Assembly: GCF_003589595.1 (NCBI RefSeq)
Contig: NW_020653855.1
Location: forward strand, 1,209,002-1,273,001
From: Hyposmocoma kahamanoa
Taxonomy: Eukaryota; Arthropoda; Insecta; Lepidoptera; Cosmopterigidae
DNA: 64,000 nt
Direction: 5' to 3'
Part shown: positions 1 to 11,800 of the stretch, one piece after another
How the letters are laid out: every line of letters begins with the position of its first letter
How positions within the stretch are numbered: position 1 is the stretch's first letter
The notes under the pieces: model-generated
Told to the model about the DNA's origin: nothing
Seen by the model: only the letters and a program-made list of their open reading frames with translations
The model's database searches: none
Translations under genes and position numbers: made by a program

Positions 1-1000
1 AGCGGTTGGCTGTTTCAATAGCCAATAGCATGTTTCTATTTCAACCAGGGTTGTTGCTGATGGAGGTTTTTTTACACACTTGCGGATGCACAGTCAATAT
101 CAGTGAATACTGAATCTATTTACAAGAAAAAACGGTCTATTTTCTTAAGTATAATATTATTTAAATGACTTTGTGACATTTATTAACAAAATAATTAATC
201 TGCATGAAAACTATTGATCTGCCTAGCTTAATCATTATTTAATCTTATTAACCGACTTTTAAAAAAGAAGGTCCTCAAGTCGAATGTTCTTTTTTTGTTT
301 GTACGTTACGCGATAACTCCATATTTGTGAACCGATTTTAAGGATTCTTTTTTTTGTTAGAAAGAGGGTACCTCAGTAGAGGTTCCATTTAAATTCCACC
401 TCTATGGGTGGCAAACTAGGGTATCAATGACTCTGTATGTTGAGATTATCAAAGTTATATTTTAAAAACAACAGCTGAGTTCCTTTTTCAGCTTGTAAAT
501 CTGTTTTTGCAAGATTTGTAAATTACTCCAGCGTGCCTTTTAGGTCAAGCCACGACTCATCGATGCAAGCGGATGCTGATTAATTTCTGCAGATTATATA
601 CGGAAGCTGATATTCGCAGAATTTTTCAAAATTTTTTGGGTATCCTCTTGCTATTGTATTGCATATTGCTATGCCCTTACAGGGTATCATATATTAAGGA
701 CTCATATGTTATACGAGTATAAGACTGTTGTAAACTTTTATATGAAGCAATAAATTGAAATTGAAATTGAAATTGAAATCCTGATTGCAACCAATCGGCG
801 TTAAGATGTCAAAATAACGAAACGCTATTAGTTAAGACGCTCAGCTGTTCTATTTTCAAAGTACATTGCCCTTTGGCAGCGGTAAGACAGAAGCAATATT
901 TTTTTTTATTTTTTTTATATCCACAATACATGAAGTAAATTTATAACATTGCAAATTTATTAAAACAATAAACAACGTAGCTATATAGTATAAAAGAAAT
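1..1000. repeat. Intergenic repeat debris at left edge
   Basis: No coding exon seen. At 249-445 is a copy of the TTTTAACCGACYTCAAAA repeat. At about 590-779 is a probable 5'-truncated LINE 3' end on the plus strand whose tail is (GAAATT)n at 752-779. Confidence 0.5.
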
Positions 1001-1075
1001 AGTGCAGCTCCCACCTATTCAACGAGTCTACGCCTACACGTCATTAGAGCGTAGGATTGTTACATTATTATTTTT

Positions 1076-1235
1076 AACCGACTTCATAAAAAAGAAGGTT
1101 CTCAATTCGACTGCTTTTTGCGTTTATAAACCGATTTTGATTGAGAAAAACTTGGCAAATGATGTAATTCCACGCACTTTTGAGGTAGGTTTTTTAGTAC
1201 TCTGTACTGAGGTTACAAAACATAATTTGAAAAAA
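1076..1235 (+). repeat. ACCGACTTC-type interspersed repeat
   Basis: It starts AACCGACTTCATAAAAAAG and ends near GAGGTAGGTTTTTTAGTACT. The ends of this family are inverted (AACCGACYTCAAAA), so it is MITE-like. Other copies are at 249, 4345, 12693, 30045, 48595, 50020, 51825 and 54680. Confidence 0.6.
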
Positions 1236-1328
1236 TTAAAGTATTTATCATAATATTCTCGTGCTATATTGAAATAACCTTTGTCAAAAGCAGTACTTAC
1301 GTACTGATTTTTTTTAAACTAGCACGAA

Positions 1329-1528
1329 AAAGTCTTGATGGTAAGCGACACGCCTGTCTATAACAGTTTCAGTATCACTCGAGAATATAAATCGCAAAGA
1401 TCTGTGAGACAAATAAGTTGACAAGTCCCATGTGCCTGTAATTTCACCAACCCATTACCCTTCAAAACCGGTACGCAGTAATTCTCACATTACTGCTTGA
1501 TGGCAGCAATACGTAAAGTGGCTGTACC
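1329..1528 (-). repeat. Family A SINE-like repeat, degenerate copy
   Basis: It matches the family A consensus from the GTAAGCGACACGCC block to TAAAGTGGC, but both ends are lost. It lies downstream of the zinc-finger gene. Confidence 0.7.
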
Positions 1529-1628
1529 ATAGATTACTCAATAGTTACTACGTAACAGATACATCACTCCTATATAAAATCGAATATACCTACGCTATAA
1601 TAGTTTACTAAATCTGACTAATGACACC

Positions 1629-2610
1629 AGGCGGTCACTATGAGGAAAAAGGAGCCTAAGCAAGCGATTAGAGAGGTGAAAATAAAGTTGCCCGCCGTGT
1701 GCAGTCGTGCGGAACCGAATGCTGGAGTTGTACAAGGATTGTAATGTAAATGAAAGACTTGTTTCAGCGCTTGCACTGTCGTCGGTACACTAGTTAGGCA
1801 TGTATCGCGTAACCTCGAGCGAGTGATGGAGCATCATACGAATATTTACTCTACGTGGAAGTTCAAAATTGTTACTTTTAATATATTTACATAGGACATA
1901 CATAAAGGAGAAGTAGACCAACGTTAGGAGGAATTTGATATTAAAGGGATGGAATATCTTAGTGGGAGTTGCACCACCTTGTCTTATACTATGTAGGACA
2001 TGCAAACCGGTTACCCGGTTAACCGAAGAATCCGAGTAAGTGTGTTTGTTACTAAATATGATTTATTTTAGAATCTTAGTGCCGCTGATTTGCTTTTTAA
2101 TTTTAAAACGAGAAGTTGATTGATCTCATTCAAGTTGTGATTGCCATAAAATGTAATAACAATAATGTACAAAACACTAATTTGATGATTTTTTTAGTTT
2201 TCTGACACTTAAAGAATTATTTGTTTGATAATAGAAAAACATCCGAAAAAACCGGTTTTTAAAATTCCTCGGTTGTTGCATGCCTAATACCATGGTAGCA
2301 ATATCGGTTCGCTCAATACGCCTGTCAAGTGATTAATAATTACAAATACTGACACCTAAATTAGGGCCTTAATTTATTTAATCTAACGACATAATTCACA
2401 TGCGGTAATTAACAATTCGTCGTTTAGAAAAATCGCATCATTCAAATTCGCTACGAGTGGCAATTGCAAGTTGCAGTGCAGTCGCTTGGGAAAAGTGGCT
2501 CGTGTGACTACGCACTAACCTTCACATAATATTATTTGAACTTTCTCGAAAAAATATCGCTACGTCGCGTCTGTCATAACTGTTCTAATTCCTGTTAGGT
2601 CGAGTCGTAA
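1629..2610. other. Gene-poor stretch downstream of the zinc-finger gene
   Basis: No exon seen. TTAGGCATG at 1794 and CATGCCTAA at 2277 are inverted and may bound a degenerate MITE of about 490 bp that contains GGTTACCCGGTTAACC. The rest is AT-rich and featureless. Confidence 0.35.
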
Positions 2611-2622
2611 ACTGATATTAAA

Positions 2623-2628
2623 TTTATT
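2623..2628 (-). promoter_or_regulatory. Poly(A) signal AATAAA of the zinc-finger gene
   Basis: A perfect AATAAA on the minus strand, about 135 nt after the stop codon, in sequence without an obvious repeat. It is the first canonical signal downstream, so the 3' UTR is probably about 150-170 nt. Confidence 0.5.
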
Positions 2629-2761
2629 TCCAACTTATGTGAACGATGGAAAGTAAAATTGCATTAAAAAATATCGAGCTCGACAAAACGAGAACAGAAA
2701 CGTGTTAAAAACTATAGCCCCGATGTAGTGGGAAAAAAATCTACGTTGCCAGTTATTATGT

Positions 2762-2894
2762 TTAGTCTGTTTGACTGAGATTATCTCCCCAAGACGAGTT
2801 TGCATCTTCTGCGTCTCTTGCCGCTTTTCGTCGTTTCCTATTTTTTGGATGCATTTTGTTTCTGTGCTTCTGGAGATCTTTTAGTTTCAGAAAC
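2762..2894 (-). CDS. Zinc-finger gene exon 8: end of finger 9, basic tail, stop
   Basis: Residues 750-793 and the TAA stop. The acceptor is TTGCAG. Joined to exon 7, finger 9 becomes C-x2-C-x12-H-x4-H (HRNKMH). A KNRKRRK cluster follows at once and could serve as a nuclear localisation signal, then a short polar tail. Only the frame phased by exon 7 is open; the other tested frame stops early. Confidence 0.88.
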
Positions 2895-5800
2895 CTGCAA
2901 CAAGAAGGGGGAAATTATTTATGACAATAGTTAACATTGTAAATATTCAACCCATCAGCTTCAGTACTACATAAACACCAAACGTGTGTTTTATATGAAA
3001 TTACATGAGTGTATCTCTGTCTTGAATCCAAATAAACGTGACTTAGTGCCGCATCCATACTAAACGTGATTTGTATGAAGTGACATCAGCGTGCCTTAGT
3101 ACTGCATCCATACTAAAAGTGTGTTTTNNNNNNNNNNTTATGTGAAATGACATCAGCGTGCTTTAGTACTGCATCCATACTAAACGTGTATATTGTGTAA
3201 GGAGAATTGAGCTTTACTTTACAAATTTTAAATTCAAATAGTTTTTTGTTGTGATCAACTTACTTGCTCTCGCACTGCGTGCATTTGTGTCTGAAGTCAT
3301 CGGGGTGAGCGTGATTTCTCGCTGCGTGGCGATCCCTGATGCGTTCAGAGATGAAATTGCGGTGGCATACCGAACATTGGAACGGCTTTGAGGTGCTGTG
3401 AGACTGTAAAAGAGATTTTTTATTTATATTTTTAGTAATATCATTTGACGAGACGGACAAGTAGTGCGCTAGGTGAAGGTAAGCTACACGCCTGTCCATA
3501 ACAGGTACAGTGCCACTCAGAGCTTTAAATCGCAAAGATGTGAGGGGCATTGACAGTGACAGATTGAACTTGTCTCGCTGCTGTCACCCAGAGACATAAG
3601 TTGACAAATCCCATGTGTCTGTAATTTCACTAGCACCCCTCCCGGAAACGGAACACAGTAATGCTCGCATTACTGCTTGGCGGCAGAAACAGGTAAGGTG
3701 GCAGTATTTCTCTGGACGAGCTCTTTCACTTTTCTTTTTGTCTCTTTACTGCTATAAAATCGTTTTAATCACATGCGTAGCCTACAAATCTGCTGTGTTA
3801 TCCTAGTAGGAGAATGGTTGCTGGATTCCAAATTTCTATTAACTAAATAAATGATGATGCAATTTCTTTTCACATAATTATATTTCTAAAGGTATTAGGG
3901 AATAAGTTTGATAAGTCTTTACGATACCAAATGACAGGACTGTGTCGTGTGCCTGATGGTAAGGTACACGCCTGTCCGTAACAGTTGCTGTGTCACTCAA
4001 GAGCTTTAAAGGTCTGAGGGGCACTGCCACTGCGCCCGTCACCCTGAGACATAACAGGTTACAAGGAGCTCTACTGCTACTAAAATACAAGGATACTTGT
4101 TGAAAAATGCTTACCACTTTCAAATGTCGTTTAAGACTGGAGTTGGTCCCGTAACTGGTATTACAGATGTCACAATTGTAGGGCCGTTCGTTTCTATGCG
4201 TCCGTTCGTGCACCTGTAATCAAACACACAAGCACTAGTTTATTTCATAGGTAAGCAAATCGCACCCCCCGTGGAAGAATGGCATAAGTGAAGTTGCGTC
4301 AAAAATGTTTATTGCTCCGTTGAATACAAATACATTGCATACAGATACAGATTCTTTTTTTGTTGGAAAGTGGGTACCTCAGATGTATGTCCCATTTAAA
4401 TTTGAAGAAAGTATTCCTCTAAGGGTGACAAACTAGAGGATGACGACTTTTAATACTCTGTACTGAGGTTATTTCTAAACAAATACCGTTCATTTCATAT
4501 AATTTTTATTTGGACCAATTTCACTTCCTATAATTTATAAGTTCATATAATTATTTCTTCATAACATTCACATTTTATAAAAAATAATCGCTTATTCTCA
4601 GTTGTCACCACTTGCTTTGTTCCCACTGGCGACAATTGGGGAAAAATCCCATATGTTACGAGGTGGTGACAAACGGGATAAAAAAATCCCAGTTGTTGCC
4701 AGTGGTGATTTCTACTGGCGACAAACGGGATAAAAAAATCTGTTGTTGCCACTGGCGGTAAATGGAGTTTGAAATATCCCAGTAGGTTGCCAGTGGTAAA
4801 AAAAAAACCAAATCAAATAAAAAATTTCAATTAATGTAAGTTTATTGCCGCCATCCAAAGTGAATAAAATAAAATTCGAGTTTAATGATAAAAGTATAGA
4901 TCTTATTAACTCGAATTTCATTTTATTCCCTTTCGATGGCGGCAATAAACTAACACACAGACAAAACAAGAGAATAAACAGATCTTTTTATCCCTTTTTA
5001 TCCCATATGTTACCACCTGGTAACATATGGGATTTTTTTCCCAATTGTCGCCAGTAGAAATCACCACTGGCAACAACTAGGATTTTTTATCCCGTTTGTC
5101 ATCACCTGGTAACATATGGGATTATTTTTTACCATTTATCGCCACTGAAAATCAACACTGGTAACAACTGAGACTTTTTTATCCCATTTGTCACCACCTG
5201 GTAACATATGGATTTTTTTTCCCCAATTGTCGCCAGTGGGAACAAAGCCAGCCAGACAACTGGGAATAAGCGAAAATAATTATATAAAGCTCATATCATA
5301 TAACAATCATTTCATATATTGTCTAGTCTAGTTTAGATAAATTTTTACGTGGTATAAAATCGCTTTTCATAAATTATAACTTTAAACCCGACTCGCCATG
5401 CTACTTGTCTGTTCGATACTAGGAGTGTAATTTAAAAGCTGGAGGTGCGGAGGGAGGGTTGTTTTCCTTAATATAGTTTACAATGCCGAATCTCAATTTC
5501 GACAAAATTATTATTGTTAGACACAGGAATCTTTGGTGGTTTAAATAAAACAAACGTACTTTAGTTGCGGCTCTAATTAAGTAGGTTAGGTTAGAACATG
5601 AAAAAGCAGAAACGACTTTGTTTGCTTTTCTGAATATGTTTTCAGGCCAAATTATAATTCATATAATATTAGTGTTAGGACATCGTTTTTCGGATATAAT
5701 CCTATATCTAGATGAAATGAAATTTAGACAAAATGACGTTATGCTAACTGTGGTTTATAACTTATGATCGAAATTATAGAATGTAAGTTTATATTAAACG

Positions 5801-8800
5801 TTCGTTATATCAAGAGAATTACTAAATAAAATGAGTCAATAGGTTTTTTTATATTTTTTTTTTTTTTTTTTTTTTTATTGTGACTCGGCAAAATGACTGC
5901 ACCGCGCCTGATGGAAAGTGCGAATACAGTCCAGAGATGAGAGTAACGGATGGAAAACACAAATATCTTCACTCCGTCACTATCATTTTGCCGGTCTGGC
6001 CAAATGCTTCTTCACACTACGTTTGAAGGACCCGATGTCATAGAGGGGAGGGAATACATGCGCCGGGAGTTAAAAAATATAAGTGGGCATTTGACCTCCA
6101 TCTCACCTAATGGAAAGTCACGATGAGGTCGACGATGGAGCATGCAAACCTAAATAATGCCTATTCATTCTCGCCTTGAAAAGGCCCAAGTTATAACGTT
6201 CAGGGAACAAGTCTGCAGGCAGGGAATTCTACTCCATAGCCGTTCGCCATATAAATGTGGAAGCGTAACGCTTCGTGCGAATCTTTGGAATATCCACGAC
6301 ATAGGGGTGGTACCCAAGCCTGCGCCTAGTCCCCCGGTGATGGAAAGGGGAAGGCAGAATTAAATCGTGTAATTCCATCGCACACTCTCCGTGAAATACC
6401 GATACGCAGGCAACTTTACGGCGGTGTTCAAGGCTTTGCAGCTTAGCCTCCACTAATTCCGAGTCACTGCCTCCGTGGCCGAACGGTTACCATGCCGGAC
6501 TGCCACGCAGAGGTCCCAGGTTCGATTCCCGGGCCGGGAGAAATATTTGTATGGCCTACAATTATTTTTCTCGTGAGTTTGGGTGTAATTTGTGGTTGTC
6601 TATATGTGTGTCCATGGCACCCGCGACACAGGGTTTCCCTAGTGCGGGGATATGTTGAGTGTGTGCGTTATTTAAAAAAAAAAAAAACCTATATATAAGC
6701 CTTTTGGCACGGTTGTCAATTGAATCCACAGTGGCCAGTTGATATGTAGCAGAGCCATCCCATAGGTGGCAACAGTACTTCATGCACGACCGGACTTGTG
6801 CTTGGAACAGCTGAAGCAACTGTCCCGGTGTAAATTACTGTCATTAAGCGAGGAGACGCGCGGGGCACGTGAGTTGCCCTTTAAGTTGGAAGCTATGTCC
6901 GGACATTGTCGCAGGACACTGCGACTGGCATCTCCGGCACTAGCCCGGAGAGCTAGTAGAGGATAAGCTAGATATCCTCCGGTCCCTCCAGCCACTTAGG
7001 TTATTGAGAACTGGAGAAACGTCGTTTTTCGGCGTTGGGTAGTGATCGTGCCTTACAGCTCCGCCCCAATGAGGAAATTTAGAGTCGACGGCTCAGCGGT
7101 GGCAACCGCTAGTTGTGCAATGCGCAACGGGAAGCGAGCGTGCCTACAGCTCCGGTACCTATCTGGAAAATACGGAGGGTACTGTACGTGCACCCGGGGC
7201 GGCTCACACGAGCCTCTCGAAGAACCTGATGAAGTCAAGTGACAGAGGTCTGTGAGAACCCTGTACACTGGCTGATCTGGGGTCAGAACCAGAAATTGCA
7301 AGGTTCCTGTGCGCGCACAGGTTATAGTGTCCTTCTTGTATGCCTTAAGGGTGGTAGGTAGGGACGGTCACTATATTCAAAACTAACGTAGAAAGGTATG
7401 GTGCTTGTCCCCGTGTAAAGTAACGCCTCACCCTGGAAAGGATGCCAAGCCTCCTTGTTGCATTTTGGCCATGGATTCATCTACCTGCCGAAGTTCAAAT
7501 TGGACGACAGGTCCGTTCCAAGTAGCTGGAGACAGTTGGCTATTGGTATGGATATATCATGAAAAGTCGGAGTCAGCTTAAAGTGACTCCGTTATGTGGA
7601 GAATTGAACCACTTGAATCGAACGTTCACTCAAGAAATCCGAGATCCAATTGCAAAGGTCAGCGGGAAGCCCATAAGATGGAAGTAAAATTATGCCAATA
7701 ATATTTATATGATACATTACACGCCCGGCACGGAGTGCGGCTCGGAAGGGGACCAGAGATAAAAACGTCAACTCACGGAAAGATTGTAGGCCTCGTAGAA
7801 GCTTTTGGCGCAGTAAGAGCATTGGTAAGTGGCGCCTCTCTGAGCGCGCTCGTGCACTTTCTGGTGCATTTTGAGCTGCGCCATTGTACCGAACTTCTTT
7901 GGGCATTGCTCGCACGACACGGTTTTTTCCTGAAACAAAATACTCATAAAACAGGTTTTGCAAGCAAGATGCTTATACAGGGTGACAGGTTTAACGAGAT
8001 AAATATTTCAATACTTCACACGTAAGTTGTTGTTGTAAGTCAAAATACAATATCTTGCTTTTGAACTTACTTACCTGCGCACACTTTCCCACGGGTTTCA
8101 CCCCCGAATGAAATTTCGTCTCTATTTCTAGTTATATATTCTGGCACATGACACGGTGTTACTTTGTAATATGTTGTGCAAATGATGTTATTAGTCGTGC
8201 TAAGGTCCTTTAAGAAACGTTCCTCCAGCCTACACATAAAGTCGGCGTGCTCCAGCCTACACATTCATGTTAGGACTCAATTTTGTCTGTCCTGAGCAAG
8301 GCATGAAGGGAAAGTTGAATTATTTTTAATAGTACTCTTTACACGCGGGAGTTCAATTTTACCGCTCAGTTGTTCTGTTTCATAGAGTAACCCAAATGAA
8401 GAGTGTGTAGTATTTGTAAAATGACACATTTTTTTTCTTATATTTAGGGGTGATCTCGTTCAACCTGTCACCCTGTATATTACACTGGAGTTTATACTTA
8501 GAATTTTATATTGAAAACAACTATTGCTGTGATTTTCTTTTCTAATCGCACTTCGTGTCTAGTGCAGTACATACATTATAGTGTATTTAAAATGATGTCT
8601 CGAACCTGTGGAGCAAAACTTACCAAATGAGTATCCCGATGTTTGGCCAAAGAGTGTGCGTGTTTGAAGACTTTGTGGCAAACGGCACACGTGAAGCTGT
8701 GGTCGCCGTGACTGGCCACGTGATTACGCAACGCCATCCAGCCAATCACTGTGATGCCACAAATCTTACACTCGCGCATACGCGTTGGGTGGTACCTGAA

Positions 8801-11800
8801 ATAGTAATAGATTTTAGTCATGGACCAACATCGAGTATATAGGGTGTAAATTTGAGACGGGGCTGCAAGGCCAGCAGCCTTAATCGTTGTAGTTACAGGA
8901 AAACTGAATTATTACAAAATGTATCGTAAAAAGTTTTTTGCGATTTCTGACATTAGTTGATCCCATAGAGAGTATTGATCCTTAACAGAGACCGGATCGA
9001 ATGGTATAAAAAGAAAGTTTTGTAAAAATTGCCTTTTATCTTGCTGACTGTACCATTTTTTCAAAATCTGTGAATGTCAATCAAACTATCTTCAAAATTC
9101 ATGGATAGTCTTCTAAAACCGTTTTCCTGCAATTACAACTATTAAGGTGGCTTATGGGTGGTACACCGTATAACTAGAAATAGAGACGAAATGTAATTTA
9201 ATTTGTATGAAAGATATTCTGCCAAATTATTACATTGACAACTGCGCTCTGATTGGCCAGCTCGAATTCGAAACAATTGATGGGCGTCGTCGATTCTTTC
9301 ACTTCAAATCGACCAGATTCACTTGAGCTTTGCAATAATGGACGAAAATTGAAAGATGACATAATTTAATATTTAATTACCGATGAAATGTGATTCCGTT
9401 TCTTTTGTAATTAGATGTTTTGCTGTTTTTCCCACACCACCGAATGGTACAGCCCCCATAGTTAGAGATATTATCTTTATTACAATAAATACAGAACATT
9501 TTTGGAATATACGGAGACGTACACACAGGTCAGTTGTTGGCGCTGTACTATATCAACTTTCTAATTTGTGATTTCAACGCAACGAGTGTTGATATTTAAA
9601 AGTGATATAAGGCCCATTTGCCTGATGAGTTGCCAGGGATGGATGGCCCTTATTTCGTCTCTATTTTTGGTTATTTACTCGAAGTAGACCTATAACTCAA
9701 GTGGACTGTTAATCTCCAGACCGTAACTTGCTCTACCTCCTTGGCCGGACGGTTACCATGCTGGACTGCCACATTCCCGGGGCGGGAGAAATATTTGTAT
9801 GACCTACATATAAGCGTGAAACACACTGACAACGGGAGCGGGTCTGGCGCGTGTCGGGTCGGGTGCATGGTGGGTGAAATTCCGTGTATTTACATGGACG
9901 ATAACTACACGGAATTACACCCGCCGTACTCCAGACTTGACACGCACCCGACTCGCACCCGCTGTCTGTCTTCTAATCTTTCTTTCTTTCTATTTTAATA
10001 CATATTTATTGCTATGTCAGACATGGACCCTCAGTTTGAAAGAATTTTAGACTCGAAAAAAACAAATAGTTTCATTTCCATTTCATGTAGTAAAGTGGTG
10101 GATAGTGGAGATGTTTCTTTATGTGATCTTGAAATACTAATAGCAGCGATGAAGAGCTAATCCAATTGATAACAAGCCTTGAACCTGACTCCTTTTTTTA
10201 TTATACAACAGGGACGAACAAGTCCTGCACCTGGTAATAAGCGACACATCTGGCCACAGCAGTTGCAATGCCACCAGACCTTTAAATCGCAAAGATCCGA
10301 GGGGCACTGCCACATGCGCCTGTAATTTCACAAGCACCCTTAAGACAGAAATGCGTAAGGTGGCCCTTTACTGTTTCCCTGGACGAACTCTTTCACAAGG
10401 AGCTCTAAAATGTACTACTGCTACTAAAATGCATGTAATAACGATACCTTTGCCTATGATTCTTCAGACTGCCTTTCGAAGTAAACGCCTTATCACATTC
10501 TTTACAGGGGAAAACATTTTTGCCTGCCGCACTCTCCGCTTTCTCTGTCACCTCCCTAGAATTCATTCTGTCAATGGAAAAATATATATAAAAACCTAGT
10601 TTCACCATTACGAGGACCTTCTAAGATCCGTGATAGCCTAGCTAGGAGAATGTTTGCGTTTCTCGCCTGCTTGACAAAACGTGTTAAATAAGCATATCGC
10701 AGAAGGCTACAGAGCAATACGGGCCGTAATGCGTATTTCTAATTATGAGTGTACACACACGGTCGTACTTTGCGTCCTTAGGGATTTTAACGCTTTCCTG
10801 TCTGCTGATACTCCAGATAGCCATGTATGCAAGTAATCACTTGTATCAGTTCGCATAGAGTTCGCATAGTGCGATATGGAGGCCGCCTCCGCGGCGATCT
10901 TCACCGGCTGGAGAATTCATGCAATGAGCGATCGCGTATACAATCACCTACCTGTTGATGTCACTAGCGCTCCGAGCACGTCTTCCTTTCGTTTTAGCCT
11001 AACGTGGCGCTCTTTTTTTTAATTTATCGGAGTTTTTTAATTTGAAATAATATTATTTTATAGTATTCTATAATGTAATTCAACACATTTGTTTAGTTAA
11101 TATTCTCATTGACATTTAAGGTACAAAATTGACATGTAATGGAAATTATGAATAATGATCATGGTTATGAAGGTGGTTTAAAAGATCAATGCCCTGCTTT
11201 GACCCCAACGGTTTTCTCACACCACCGAATGGAACAGAACCATTGTTGGAGATATTATCTTTATTACAATAAATACCATTGACTTACAAATAAATGGACG
11301 ACGGGTCTTATACAAAAACCACGAAAAAAATGTCCCAAGTCAACCTTTTTAAACGTAGTGACATGTAAAGGAATATGAAAAAGCTAAAACGTTGAATTCA
11401 AATTGTAATGTCATCGCAGTACTGTCTAATTTTGCTTGCTTCGCTGTCAGAAGAAATAAACGAAGACTAAAGCGTGAATGACGCTCTGTATACGATTTTA
11501 ACGCCCTATAAGTTCGGACACTTTTTAGCGCGGACCCGACGTCCATATAATTGTAAGTCAATGATAAATACAGAATATTTTTGGAATATATGTAGACATA
11601 CACACAGGTCAGTTGTTTCTCTCGTGAGTATGGGTGTCATTTGTGGTAGCACCCGCGACACAGGGATTCCCTAATGCTGGATTATGTTGAGTGTGTGCGT
11701 TATTATTTATTATGTTTTATTGTATTGTGTATTTATATGTTATTATTATTATTATAAAGATAGTCTGTCAGTAGTTTATTCCAATTTCATATAACAATAC

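Larger units (their letters stand above)
6073..7730 (-). mobile_element. Interrupted non-LTR retrotransposon (Jockey/CR1-like RT end)
   Basis: Minus-strand RT pieces in order: about 7730-7380 (GLPADLCNWISDFLSERS ... RLGILSRVRRYFT), 6835-6700 (FQAQVRSCMKYCCHLWDGSA) and 6455-6073 (KIRTKRYASTFIWRTAMEWN). All belong to the thumb and C-terminal part of one LINE type, with frameshifts and stops. A GC-rich segment (6835-7380) and a tRNA-headed SINE (6468-6687) interrupt it. YFTRGQ and FTPGQ both occur, so the outer pieces overlap slightly and may be two copies. Related 3' ends lie at 20180 and 32406. Confidence 0.65.

Noticed and set aside
1779..2300. GGTTACCCGGTTAACCG region as a regulatory palindrome
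   Set aside because: Similar CGGTTAACCGAGTAACCGG words recur at 26.4 kb in other repeat-like DNA, so they look repeat-derived.
3428..3550. Open frame extending exon 7 upstream (MPLTSLRFKALSGTV...)
   Set aside because: The same peptide appears from family A copies elsewhere (46.7, 47.6 and 61.2 kb), and a clear TTTTACAG acceptor sits at 3404. It is repeat, not exon.
4700..5260. Tandem palindromes at 4.6-5.3 kb as a CRISPR-like array
   Set aside because: Units are contiguous and inverted around a centre, without unique spacers, and the context is an animal intron. It is a foldback element.
9383..9571. 62-codon ORF also present at 41434-41622
   Set aside because: Both lie at the same place in two copies of one MITE. 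By eye roughly 13 replacement versus 7 silent differences, which is what neutral drift gives.
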